Shown here in pieces: positions 10,506-20,161 of a DNA stretch of 64,000 nucleotides (position 1 is the stretch's first letter; each line of letters opens with the position of its first letter). The notes beneath the pieces were generated by a model. That model saw only the letters and a program-made list of their open reading frames with translations. It was not told the origin of the DNA and searched no databases. The DNA comes from Diphasiastrum complanatum. Its lineage: Eukaryota; Streptophyta; Lycopodiopsida; Lycopodiales; Lycopodiaceae. The position numbers and the translations under genes were made by a program. The stretch spans positions 29,090 to 93,089 of the forward strand of contig MU831985.1 of the NCBI GenBank assembly GCA_029204225.1. Reading direction: 5' to 3'.

Positions 10506-11969
10506 CGCAGAGAGACATGCATATGCTTGTCAAATTGTTGAGCAGATTATGAGTTTGTATTGCCCAAGCTGCTTTGATTGAAATATCATTACAATAGTCG
10601 TGACCTATCTTGTATTGGTCTCTAGAGAGATTTGCTGGTCTGCCGCCTTGTGACATGAAAGCAATCATTATTCAACAATCAAAGCAATTCCTGCAGACTC
10701 ATACTGGCTGAGGAAATCCAAGAATGATTTGAAGATTTACATGTATGATTTGCCGAAAGTTCACCTTATACTCTGAGACTGACTAAACTCTCTTGCAGAA
10801 CGCTGCATGAAGTCTGATCAGCCGCAGAGCAAGATTCTGAGTAATGGGCAGCGAATCAAAAGTGGATGAAGGCCGTTACAACCATGGTGAATCTAAAATT
10901 TGAAGAACAGACAGTGTAGTAACGAGCGATCACCATTTATGTGAAAGACACGGCAGTCTTTGTGTTGGCAGCCGTGAACGGATCTTAGTTGTTTCCTACT
11001 TCTGTTCCTGAAGTCTTGTCAACGCAGCCATCGATGCTCTTCAAAGCAACCATCGCAGTCTTCCAATGCCCTTGCTTTGGTCTTAACCACAATGAGACGC
11101 GTATGTGCAGTAGCAGGAGTGCGCTTGATCGAAGGTAGGAACCGGCAAGCAGGTCGCTATCTAGATCCCATAAGAAGAAGAAGAAAATTCTGCCGGCAGT
11201 AGTGCTTCCCTCAGGCCTGAAATCAGATGGCCAGCGCGTGTGCAGGAGTTGAATGCATACAAGAGAGATGGAGGCATGGCCGATGAGCACCAGAGGTGGC
11301 TGCAGGCTCGCGATCCTCTAACGGGCGCGTGAAGAAGGAGAGAGACGACCCGTCGAAAAATCGAGTGCCCAAGATAGTTTGAGAGGTAATATATTGTTGG
11401 CTCTTTAAAAGTTTTTAACGACATTTTCTAAAATTCTAAAGGATGGGTCCTAAGGGCTGTCTTACAGTTTTAAGACAGACCCACTGTATGAAAATTGGAG
11501 TATAACGCAAAACAAAGGCTTAATTGTGCGTACAGAATTCATTTCTGTCGAAACAAAAACTACACAGGACTGTTTTACAATGTTTAAGCTTTGTTTTGAA
11601 CCAAAAATTTAGTGATTCGGACATCAGCAAAAAAACTTATTAAGTTTTTAGTGCGGAGACCCCATTTTTCATTAGGGACAGCATAGACTTTACAAAAAAA
11701 TGTCACTGTAAAACTTGTTAAAAGCTGATCAAAAGCTAGTAATTGATTGTCATGCTAAGTACAGAACATATATAGAATGAAGTGAATGTTTTTCAAAGAA
11801 GTAAGAGGTCAAATTGGTTTTACGAACTAACCAAATGATAAGCCTAATCGATGTCTTATGCCCTCTCCCTCGGTTACGTGCACTTATCATTAGTTAGCTA
11901 AGTAAAACACTTGCAGAAAATTTATGAAACTAAATTGATCATTCATTTACGTCATTGAAGTTGGCTATA
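10506..11969. other. Internal non-coding region of element E
   Basis: No recognisable gene was seen. Frames on the minus strand near 10985-11424 have no domain and are not called. A short inverted repeat (ctgtctta ... taagacag) lies around 11456-11480. A primer-binding site would be expected at 10506 but is not visible, so part of the leader may have been replaced. Confidence 0.4.
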
Positions 11970-12793
11970 ATGGATCAAAGAACTTCATTTGATAAATTTG
12001 ACGGTAAAAACTTTCATACATGGCAAGTCAAGATGAGATTATTATTGACTAAGAAAAATCTGTGGGATCTTGTTGAGGGTTCCAAAGTTAAGCAAGAAGA
12101 TTCCGGTGATTCTTCTAGTATTGATTTGTGTGATAAAAGAGCTGCTGCTTACATTGGTCTTGGATTGGTTGATTCTCAAATTCATCATTTAGACCTATCT
12201 AAGACTGCTCGTGAAATATGACAATCATTGGAAGCTATATTTGGAGCACAATCTAAAAATGGTAAAATCCTTCTTAAGCAACAATTTTTCGCTCTAAAGC
12301 TAGAAAGTGGAATGAGCTTGAATGATCATGTGAATCGTATGAAGTCAATAATGAATCAGCTTGCTGGAATTGGTTCTAACGTTCCCGAAGATGATGCTAT
12401 GGTCGTACTAGTATGCCAGCTGAGTATAGTAATGTCATTTTTACACTTGGAAACTTGCCTAATCAATCATTAGAAATGATGATAACTTCATTACTTGAAG
12501 AAGAATGTAGGATGCAACATTCTGTTGTTACAATCTCTTCAGATGAAGTCGCTTTGTTTACTAAATGGAAAGCTAATCAGAATAGTAAATCTAAGAGTGA
12601 TAAAGGCAGTTCTAAGAGTAAAAAGAACGTTAAGTGCTTTTATTGTGGAAAGATGGGACATTATAAGAATCAATGTTTAAAGATGAAAGCGGATCTTAAG
12701 TCAAAGAAGTCCACTGAAAGTGATAAAGAAAAAGAGAAAGTGAACCTAACAGTTGTAGCTGAAAAGTCTTATGATGAAGCAGTTGCTTGGTAA
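11970..12793 (+). pseudogene. Copia gag with zinc knuckle (element E)
   Basis: The frame starts MDQRTSFDKFDGKNFHTWQV and shows the classical Copia gag course: F.G.N...W...M, LLTKKNLWDLVEG, then LKQQFFALKLESGMSLNDHV, a basic linker and a CCHC knuckle (CFYCGKMGHYKNQC). A stop at 12219-12221 (AREI*QSLEA) and a frameshift near 12413 break it. After the knuckle a Lys/Glu-rich tail ends at 12793 and no protease motif follows. This gag type differs from the MAS-GG-LLEAS type of elements A, B, C and H. Confidence 0.85.
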
Positions 12794-13642
12794 TAAGTTT
12801 GTGCGCATGTACTTTATCTTCTATAAGATTCAGAAAGTTGTTGCAGGATTGCTAAACTTGGAATAGGTATTCTAGAAGATGGTTCCTTGGACGCAGAAGT
12901 AAGGTGATATCTTCTATATGAGACAATTTCCGGAGCATTTGCAGTTTCAGAGAAGGATATTATCCTTGGCATAGCTCTTGGACATGATGCAGTAAGTAAT
13001 TTGTTTTGCGAATTCTAGTGGATGTTTGGCTCAAGGGAGGGTGATGGAATTGTTCCACACATTCTCCATTTGATGACATCATATTTTTGCACTAATTGCT
13101 AGCATAAATGCCACATCAGTAGAGTTAGGAGTATAATGTACTTTCAGTGTGATGTACTTGGTTAAGCATGAAGTAACACCTCTAACAAAGTTGTCATTGA
13201 GGGAGGGTGTTAGAATTACTATTAATGGGCAATGTCACTTTGTTATTTATAGACATACTTGAAATGTATTAATAAATGTGGTAAAGGCCCAATGTGCCTA
13301 AAGTCAAGTTTGATATATTTTGGGCCCATCCCCATGTGATATGGGCTGAGGTCTTTTTATGAAGAGGTGTAACCTCTACCTCTCTCTCACGTACTCAATT
13401 CCTCTCATATTGTAGTGTGCAAGTTTAAGGATATAGAGCAATGGAGTTCTCTCTCTCCTCTTGTCCTATGTGATTGCTTATGTGCATGCTCTGATTTCAC
13501 ACACACCCTGAACCCTGATAGAGAGAAAAAACCTACGAGTAGACTAATAGACTAGCCTACGACTAATTATAGCTGGTAACAGCTGTCAACATTAATGTAT
13601 ATCGTAAACAGTAACAATGAAGTTTATCATTGATTTCTAACA

Positions 13643-14107
13643 CATGAAAGCCTTAGTAGAACATCATTACACCTCTAAAAATGTGCATGCAAAATATTAG
13701 CCATGTATTTTATGAATATCACCAAAAACATTCAAAAAACCATGTTTTTTGATCATTTTTTGACTTTTTTGAAAATTCTTGTGGATCAAACCCACATGCA
13801 AGTGCAATCAGGCCATATCTATTATAATTAAATTACATATAAACATTAAAGGTTCTGATTTTAGTCAATCATGGTTCATATTTGCCCATTTCTAGCCCAA
13901 ACCACCCCCCCTCCCCCCCCAATTTTTGGCTAAAAATCACTATCTAATTCCAATTTTGACTTTTCAACTATCATGCAATCATTAGAATCAATCATAATGA
14001 CTAGAAAACAGCAAGTAAAATTCTGAAAAAAAAAAAGCTCAAGATTAGTAGCTTTGATTAATTTCAAGCAAAAACATTGAATACTAGCTCAAAAACCACA
14101 AAAAAAA
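13643..14107. other. Gene-less AT-rich stretch
   Basis: No frame or element boundary was recognised. It contains a C-rich run around 13905-13920 and several A runs. It ends where the LTR at 14108 begins. Confidence 0.5.
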
Positions 14108-14794
14108 TGTAAAAGTACTGTACTTTAGGACCATAAATGGATCTACAAAAGATCCACAAGAGTGATTGGATGCTTGCTTTACAACTTATCCTAAAACTAG
14201 ACACAAAAAAGTTGATCTAGATTGGCAATTTGACAATCAACAAGCAAGAACATCAATAGCATTGATCAATCACTAAATTCGACTTGGTACGTGTGTACTA
14301 CAAGCTGTAGTATGGCCTACAAGCAGAGAATCAAGCACAAATTTATCTGGTTGCATTTGGATCACAAAAACTCAATGTACAATGTGGAGTAGCCGAGATT
14401 GCCAATGAGCTCCAAAAATAATCTATCTTCTCACTATGGGAGCTTGGAATACATAGCAATAGTGACTTCCTTTGTAAAGTTAGGTGAATTTCCAGCATGT
14501 AATAAGGAAGTTAACTCAATCTTTTTGTCCTAAAATGAAACCCTAGCCTATGTCCTAGAGTCATGGTTGGTAGGTAGCTAGTTGGTCAAAATCTCATCAT
14601 AAATCAAGGTGTAGATCCTATAATGTAGGGATCTCTACCAAATAGACTCAACCATCTCTTTTGACTTGACCTAACCTACATTAGGAGTGGATTGCCATGT
14701 GACATTTTGGCCATACATGTGTGGAATCCAACTATACACAAAAATATACAATATGCTACATGGCTAGATTTTCCAATGTTGGAAATTTTTCACA
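14108..14794 (-). mobile_element. 3' LTR of a B-like Copia element
   Basis: It starts TGTAAAAGTACTGTACTTTAGG, ends GGAAATTTTTCACA (687 bp) and is an inverted relative of the LTR at 60461-61161 and of the truncated copy at 7286. It is followed by ctcctc, the reverse complement of a short polypurine tract, and by the end of a Copia pol gene, so it is the 3' LTR of a minus-strand element. Confidence 0.8.
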
Positions 14795-15280
14795 CTCCTC
14801 AAATCTAGCCTTGGAACTTATGATACTTCTATCAATCACTCCATTTGAAGATCTGAGCTTGACATATGAACCTTTACGTAAAGATTTAGTAAACAAATCA
14901 ACCAAGCAACCTGATGATGGCACATGTTGGAGCTTGATCTCCTTGGCTTGCACTTTCTGTGAAGAATTTCAAATCATTAAGATCCGAAATGTGTCCCTTA
15001 ATCTTTTGTTAGAAAGACAACACAATCTACAACATTACCAATGTAGAAAAATCAACATCTAGTAGCACTTAATGAAAGAGATGCAAACTCGATAAGAACT
15101 TGATCAAACATCAAATATATGATAAAATGAAGTTGTTGTCCATACAATAATAGGACCCTACTATACTTCCCACGTGTGGATCCAAAATAGCAAAATATTA
15201 GCATTCTACAGACAAGATTGCCAGATATCATCAAGATAGTGCACCAATGGATAGATAAACCCAAGAGAACTCATGTATAA
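14795..15280 (-). pseudogene. Copia RNase H C-terminal remnant
   Basis: On the minus strand, QAKEIKLQHVPSSGCLVDLF followed by TKSLRKGSYVKLRSSNGV is the conserved end of Copia pol (compare the family pattern ...I.L.HVPS....D.FTK.L...). It is followed at the expected spacing by a polypurine tract and the 3' LTR. Upstream frames are broken, and the element is cut at about 15281 by the Gypsy sequence. Confidence 0.75.
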
Positions 15281-15282
15281 GC

Positions 15283-16092
15283 ATGATTATTCCACCTATG
15301 ACAAGGAACTTTTTGCTGTCCCTGAAAATTTGGAGACATTATTTGTATGGCTCCCAGTTTACTATAGTTACTGACCATCAAGCGTTAAAGTATATTAACG
15401 ATGCGGTCGACCTTAGGGGTCATAAGGCCAGATGGTCAGAGATGCTCCAAGAATTTCATTATGACATTGAGTACCGAAAGGGTACCTCTAATAGTGTCAC
15501 GGATGCCTTAAGCCGGATTGGAGAGGTTAATCAGTTAAGCTTTTCTGATATCCAACCTGAGTTGTATCTGTCCTTAAGAGATTTGTGTAAGGCCGATAGG
15601 TACAAAAGTTTTATTTGGCTAGACGTCCTGGCAGGTTCTACTAGATCTAGTGATGAGCTTGGAATGCAGGATTCCAAGATTTCTCCTCAGGATAAGACAC
15701 AAAGAGACTACTCCATTAGGAATGGGTTACTTTTCCGGAATGGAAAAGTTTGTGTGCCAGAAAATAATGATATAAGGGCCCAAATCCTATATGAATGTCA
15801 TGACAGTCCGTGTGCAGGGCACCCTGGCGCTCAAAGGACGCTTGACTTAGTAAAAAGAAACTTTTACTGGCCAAATTTAAAAAGTCAAGTGGAGGAATAT
15901 GTTCGCAAGTGTGCGCAATGCCAGGTTAATAAAGCTGAAAGACTTAAGGCAGCTTGTTTGTTAATGCCCTTGGAAATTCCCGAAAGAAAGTGGGAAAGCA
16001 TTTCCATGGACTTTGTGGTTGGACTACCTTGGACAGGGAAGCAAAATGATGTCATTTGGGTAATAGTTGACAGGTTAACTAAAATGGCGTAG
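15283..16092 (+). pseudogene. Gypsy RNase H and integrase N-terminal half
   Basis: RNase H words include YGSQFTIVTDHQALKYI, HKARWSEMLQEFHYDIEYRK and VTDALSRIG; the upstream YDKELFAV block is in another frame, showing a frameshift near 15325. The integrase zinc domain follows (CHDSPCAGHPGAQRTL, FYWPNL, CAQCQVNK), then the core start WESISMDFVVGLPWT with the first catalytic Asp and VIWVIVDRLTKMA. A stop codon at 16090-16092 interrupts the core. Confidence 0.88.
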
Positions 16093-16140
16093 TCCATACC
16101 AACCAAGCAAACTGTCAAAGCTTCTGAACTTGCACAACTT

Positions 16141-16656
16141 TTGTTGTTTGGTTTGCCGAATGACATTGTTAGTGATCGAGATCCAAAGTTCACTGGCAAA
16201 TTCTGGCAAGCGGTCTTTGAGAAATTAGAGACCACTCTAATTTTGGGGTCATCAGATTATCTTGAGTCGGATGGTCAGACAGAGAGGACAAACCAGTCTA
16301 TGGAAGATATGCTTCGAGCATATGTTTCTAGAAGATAGTCAGATTGGGAAAGGTACCTTCCAATGATTGAGTTTGCGTATAATAGCGCAAAGCACTCAGC
16401 GATGGGTTTTAGTCCATTTTCTCTGATGTATGGTTTCCTGCCTAGGGCTCCCATTTCAGTGGGCCTCAAAGGCCTCAAGGTTAAAGCAGAAGTAGATTTC
16501 CTGCATGATATGCAAGAAATGTTGCTTGTTGCTCGCGAAAATGTAAAAACGGCTCAGGATAGAGCCCAATTTTATGCCAATCAAAAGCGACAACCTAGGG
16601 TCTATGGGGGAGGGCTTGGGTATATCTTAGAATTCCGAAGGATTCTAAGGTACTAA
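16141..16656 (+). pseudogene. Gypsy integrase C-terminal half
   Basis: The frame contains LPNDIVSDRDPKFTGKFWQA (second catalytic Asp), then SDGQTERTNQSMEDMLRAYV (catalytic Glu). After a stop at 16336-16338 it continues WERYLPMIEFAYNSAKHSAM and SPFSLMYGFLPRAP. A frame break near 16610 precedes the GPY-like linker. These are the usual Ty3/Gypsy integrase blocks in the right order. Confidence 0.85.
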
Positions 16657-16820
16657 GGACTGGAAAATGTCCTAAGTTATCACCTTGTTATGCAGGGCCA
16701 TTCCGTATAGTAAAGAAACTCCATCGAAATGCGTACCAGCTGGAACTTCCTCAAGGTGTTAAGGTACATCCAGTTTTTCACATTAGTTGTTTAAAGGAAC
16801 GACTTGGTGGAAAAGATGAC

Positions 16821-17030
16821 TTGATACCTCAGGAGGACTTAGTTCGGCTGGAGGACCTATCATCCTTTGTACCTACTGAACCACAGGCCATTGTTGATGT
16901 ACGTCAACGTGGACTCAGAAACCGGCAGATAACTGAGTACTTGGTTCGTTGGAAAGGAAGTTCCGAGGACGATGACACTTGGGAGAAGGAACTTGACCTT
17001 AAACTGAGATTCCCTGGATTTCTTCCTTAG
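16821..17030 (+). CDS. Gypsy integrase tail with chromodomain
   Basis: The segment AIVDVRQRGLRNRQITEYLV followed by RWKGSSEDDDTWEKELDLKL is a chromodomain (V.WKG....D.TWE pattern) fused to the integrase C-terminus. In chromoviruses this domain steers integration to particular chromatin. Upstream (about 16690-16820) the words AYQLELPQGVKVHPVFHISC, the usual link to the chromodomain, are readable in this frame. The stop lies 17 bases before the polypurine tract. Confidence 0.85.
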   Translation: MIPQEDLVRLEDLSSFVPTEPQAIVDVRQRGLRNRQITEYLVRWKGSSEDDDTWEKELDLKLRFPGFLP

Positions 17031-17059
17031 ATAAGGAATTTTTTAAGGAAGAGGGAATG

Positions 17060-17506
17060 TTAGGGACCCAACCCCCTTGGGTCCCAAACCCAGACTTGAG
17101 ACCAGACGATGACTGGGCCTGTAGACTTGATCGGTGACTCGTGAACCTACATGGTTGCCACGTGTCATGATCCAGGAGTGCACATGGCTTGGAGTCTCTC
17201 TCCTTGGAGGTACACAAGGGGAGGAGAACTCATTTTGCCATCCATTCTGTCTACCTAGGAGGAGGTGGATGGAGAGCGTGTGCACGGCCAAGATGTATTG
17301 CTAGCATGAGGTAGGAGATAACTGAGAGCCTAGGCGGTGGTATGGGACACCGTCTGGGATGGAGGTCGGATTCAGTTTGATAAGGTCACAGGCCAGGACA
17401 CGGTGGGTGGACCCGGATTAGGTCCTATGGCGAGGTGGAACGTGATTCGTTCAGTCTCTTGTGGTTAACCAGCACCTGGAGGTTTGCAGTAAGTAAGTTT
17501 GTAACA
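17060..17506 (+). mobile_element. 3' LTR of the chromovirus
   Basis: It directly follows a polypurine tract, starts TGTTAGGGACCCAACCCCC and ends GTTTGTAACA. It is GC-richer than its surroundings and has a local inverted repeat (gggaccc...gggtccc, 17065-17088). The next bases (acatc) continue an accessory-element sequence also present at 43804, so the border is well supported. Confidence 0.8.
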
Positions 17507-18157
17507 ACATCCTACTTTGAACTCTTCACATACTTCTCTTCTTCTTGACTTGTGACTCCCTCACCAAGTCTCATGATAGAACCATTTGATCTACTCTCTT
17601 TATGAAGACATGTGACTCCACTTGCTGCAAAAATGACTTTCTTGGACTCATCACAAGAAAATATAGAAGAACCATCTCCTCCCTAAATGCACTTAGCAAC
17701 ATCTTTTTCCATATGATCAAAGAAATCGTTAGCAACAACCTTTTCCAAGGAAGGACCTTCACCACCTCCATTGATGAAGTTAGCTCTTTTCTTACCTTTT
17801 GCACGCTTGCACTTGCCAAGAAGAACCATTGAAGAACCATCATTATCCTCATAGCTAGCCAAGTTAGCACAAAGATGAACATCTCCAAGAAGCATATTAG
17901 ATTTTGACCTAGATCTAGCATAAGGAAACTTGTTAGACTTTGCATAAGATCCACCAATCTTGTTGATGCTAAAAGGGAACTTTGGAAAGTTGAGACCAAT
18001 CTCCTTTTCCATTTCATCCTTTTTATTAGCCATAACAAAATCATCAAGCTTGAAAAGTCTACCTTGTCTATTGCCCCTAGCAACCAAGATTTCTTCCTTT
18101 GTAATGAAACAAGCATCACCACCAAACTTTACCATGTATCCTTTCTCTATCATTTGA
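17507..18157 (-). pseudogene. Protease tail and accessory region related to the element A ORF
   Basis: The minus-strand frame begins EKGYMVKFGGDACFITKEEI and ARGNRQGRLFKL, the end of the Copia protease region. Instead of the integrase zinc domain (LWH..LGH) it continues ARSRSKSNMLLGDVHLCANL, GSSMVLLGKCKRAKGKKRAN and VVANDFFDHMEKDVAKC. The same words, slightly changed, occur in the 1030-codon ORF of element A after its knuckle. A stop follows at 17683, but homologous words continue to 17507 in other frames. Confidence 0.75.
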
Positions 18158-18521
18158 CAACACTTAGCAAATTATTTGAAAGTGAAGGAATGTAAAGAAT
18201 ACCATCAAGTCTTGCTTTCCTATTAATAGAAAGACAAATAGGAATTGAAGCAATACCTTCAATCACACACTTACCACCATTGGCCATGTGTATCACTTTT
18301 TTGGCTCCATGATAAGTGACCAAAGAAGTAAAGAACTCCTTTTGACTAGTCATGTGTGAACTAGCTCCCCTATCGATCCACCATGAATCTTTGTCACCTT
18401 CACTTGATATTGGACTTGAAGAACACATCAAAAGAGAATCACAACCAACTAGATCCTCATCATTAGTAGTAAAGTTGATTTGCTTGCTACCTTCATCTCT
18501 TTGATTTGCTTCTTCAAACAT
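18150..18521 (-). pseudogene. Copia-type aspartic protease
   Basis: The active-site region reads WWIDRGASSHMTSQKEFF. The usual DSGAS is DRGAS here, a likely damaging change in the catalytic triplet. It is followed by the flap-like and C-terminal words VIHMANGGKCVIEGIASIPI and ILYIPSLSNNLLSV. It lies between the gag knuckle and the accessory region. Confidence 0.8.
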
Positions 18522-19040
18522 TCATTAGCAAAATGCCCTTTGATTCCACAATAGAAGCATTTTAACTTTGACCTATCTTTCTTCTTACAAACAAAAGAGG
18601 AAGGCTCACCTTGATCTTGACCCTTTGACCACTTGCCTTTGCTTTTGCCCGTGAACTTGCCTTTGATGAACATAGCCTCCTCTTCATATTGAGATGTTGA
18701 TGTAGATCCACCTCTTGATTGAAGCCTAAAATCCTCATTCACAAAAATCTCTTGCAAATTCACAATGCTTGGCAAATTTTTTTGAATAGCAAAGCTTTGA
18801 ACAAGATTAGCATGATCATACAACAAGTCATTAAGTATAACTTGAACAAGTTTTACCTCCTTAATGTTTTCATCAATACATGCTAGCTCATCGTTAAATA
18901 CTTTAACCCTCAATACAAAAGCATGAGCACTCTCTTCCTTCTTTTGCATACTTTGAAAGATTTGCCTTCTAAGAGTGAACACTCTAGATGTGGACTTGGA
19001 TTCAAGAAGCTTCTTCAAAGCTTCCCAAGACTCTCTTCTT
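18500..19040 (-). pseudogene. Copia gag, C-terminal half with knuckle
   Basis: The frame enters in the middle of gag (SWEALKKLLESKSTSRVFTL, LRRQIFQSMQ), continues with DELACIDENIKEVKLVQVIL and QSFAIQKNLPSIVNLQEIFV, and ends in a CCHC knuckle (CFYCGIKGHFANEC) identical in sequence to that of element A. The N-terminal third is absent; instead the frame is preceded directly by the knuckle of another gag. Confidence 0.82.
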
Positions 19041-19620
19041 CTTGGGACATTCTGATGCAAAATGCCCTTTCTTCCCACAGAAAAAGCATTTGAACTTGGA
19101 CTTGTCTTTGATCTTGCACCATCCTCTTATTTGGCCTCCTTGGGATGCTTCTTCTTTCCAATGGTCTTCTTTTTGCCCTTGAATTAGAAATTGTCTTTCT
19201 CATCACCATCCTACAAAGACAATGAGTTCAATCTTGCTTTGGTGTGCAACATCTCTTCGGCAACTAATACACTGTGTAGCTTTTCTATAGTGGGCAAGGT
19301 GTCTTGGATTGCAAAACTTTGGACCAGATTTGAAAAGTCATCTCCTAGACCATTAAGGACAATTTTTACAAGCTCTCCACCATGAATCTTCTATCCAATG
19401 GAATCCAACTCCCTATTTAGAGACTTGATTCTAAGCACATAATCTTGTGCACTCTCCTCACTTATCTAATGCTTTGCAAAATTTAGTTTCTAAGCATGAG
19501 GACTCTAGAAGTGTTGCTTGATTCATAGATTGATTTTAAAGACTCCCAGGTCTCTTTAGCACTAGTACATGATGATACTTCTCTCAAAAGATCATTTCTT
19601 ACACTTATCGGCACAATTTT
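19040..19620 (-). pseudogene. Second Copia gag fragment fused head-to-tail
   Basis: Minus-strand words such as ESAQDYVLRIKSL-like sequence near 19450, DTLP.IEKLHSVLVAEE near 19250-19310 and a CCHC knuckle (CFFCGKKGHFASEC, near 19050-19080) belong to a B-like gag. Frames are broken. The knuckle is followed at once by the middle of the next gag, a junction not found in intact elements. Confidence 0.65.
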
Positions 19621-20126
19621 ATAATCTTAGTGGGATGTGATTTTCCCTCTATCAAGATGGAGATAAAATTAATACTCAATCTCCTCTGACCATGAAATTT
19701 ATATTACTTCTCAATTCTTCTTTAGAAAAAGATTAGACAAATTCTGAATTCTTTGATTCTTATTCAAAGAAAGATGATCAAACGTTTGATCATCCAAAAT
19801 TTGATCATAGTCATAGCATTTTTGAAAATATAGATTGAAAATATAGACACATACCATAAACAAGATATGCAAGTCCCTGGAATATGCAAAAATGAAGTTT
19901 CACAAAATAATGAAAGTTTGGCCATTTCAAATGATTTTCAATACATAGCCAAAGTTTTAGGGATTTTTAGATATAGTACCATAAAAGTCAATCAATTGGC
20001 AAAACAAAGAAAAGGACAAGATGGGTCTTCAACTTCATCGACTGAAAAAGAGTGTGTTGTATATGTCAAGTTTTGAAGTAAGAGGCACTAGTGATAATTC
20101 GTTAGAAAATCTACTTTGCAAATATC

Positions 20127-20161
<35 letters not shown>

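Larger units (their letters stand above)
10148..13501 (+). mobile_element. Copia element E, gag-only, with both LTRs
   Basis: The 5' LTR (10148-10505) and 3' LTR (13210-13501) both start TGTTAGAATTACTATTAATG and end GATTTCACA. The 3' LTR is preceded by a polypurine tract (TTGAGGGAGGG, about 13199-13209). The 5' LTR is longer mainly because a 52-bp block is duplicated in tandem (10267-10318 and 10319-10370). No primer-binding site follows the 5' LTR, and the internal 2.7 kb carries only a gag frame and scraps. Flanks ccctc and ccctg could be a decayed target duplication, but this is weak. Confidence 0.7.
10016..13642 (-). mobile_element. LTR of element F, split by insertion of element E
   Basis: The first part (10016-10147) starts TGTTAATAATC next to a primer-binding site. 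The last part (about 13502-13642) ends GATTTCTAACA. These ends form an imperfect terminal inverted repeat (TGTTA...TAACA), which supports their being the two halves of a single LTR of about 270 bases. Everything between 10148 and about 13501 is the inserted element E. Confidence 0.6.
15283..17506 (+). mobile_element. 5'-truncated Ty3/Gypsy chromovirus (RNase H, integrase, chromodomain, 3' LTR)
   Basis: The order RNase H (15285-15530), integrase (about 15700-16340), linker, chromodomain (16860-17025), polypurine tract AAGGAAGAGGGA (17047-17058) and 3' LTR (17060-17506) is that of a plant chromovirus. Everything upstream of RNase H is missing; the left junction adjoins the tail of a minus-strand Copia element. 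The LTR ends (TGTTA...TAACA) fix the right border, beyond which lies accessory-element sequence continuous with the homologous region of element A near 43805. Several frame breaks make it inactive. Confidence 0.88.
17507..19620 (-). mobile_element. Copia-derived gag-protease-accessory element, broken copy related to A
   Basis: Read on the minus strand: a gag with knuckle (19620-19040), a second gag joined in mid-frame (19040-18500), a Copia protease (18521-18150) and then, instead of integrase, an accessory region (18050-17507) matching element A. The chromovirus interrupts it at 17506. It lacks a visible LTR or primer site. Unlike element A it retains protease, so A probably derives from such a layout by deletion. 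Confidence 0.75.
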
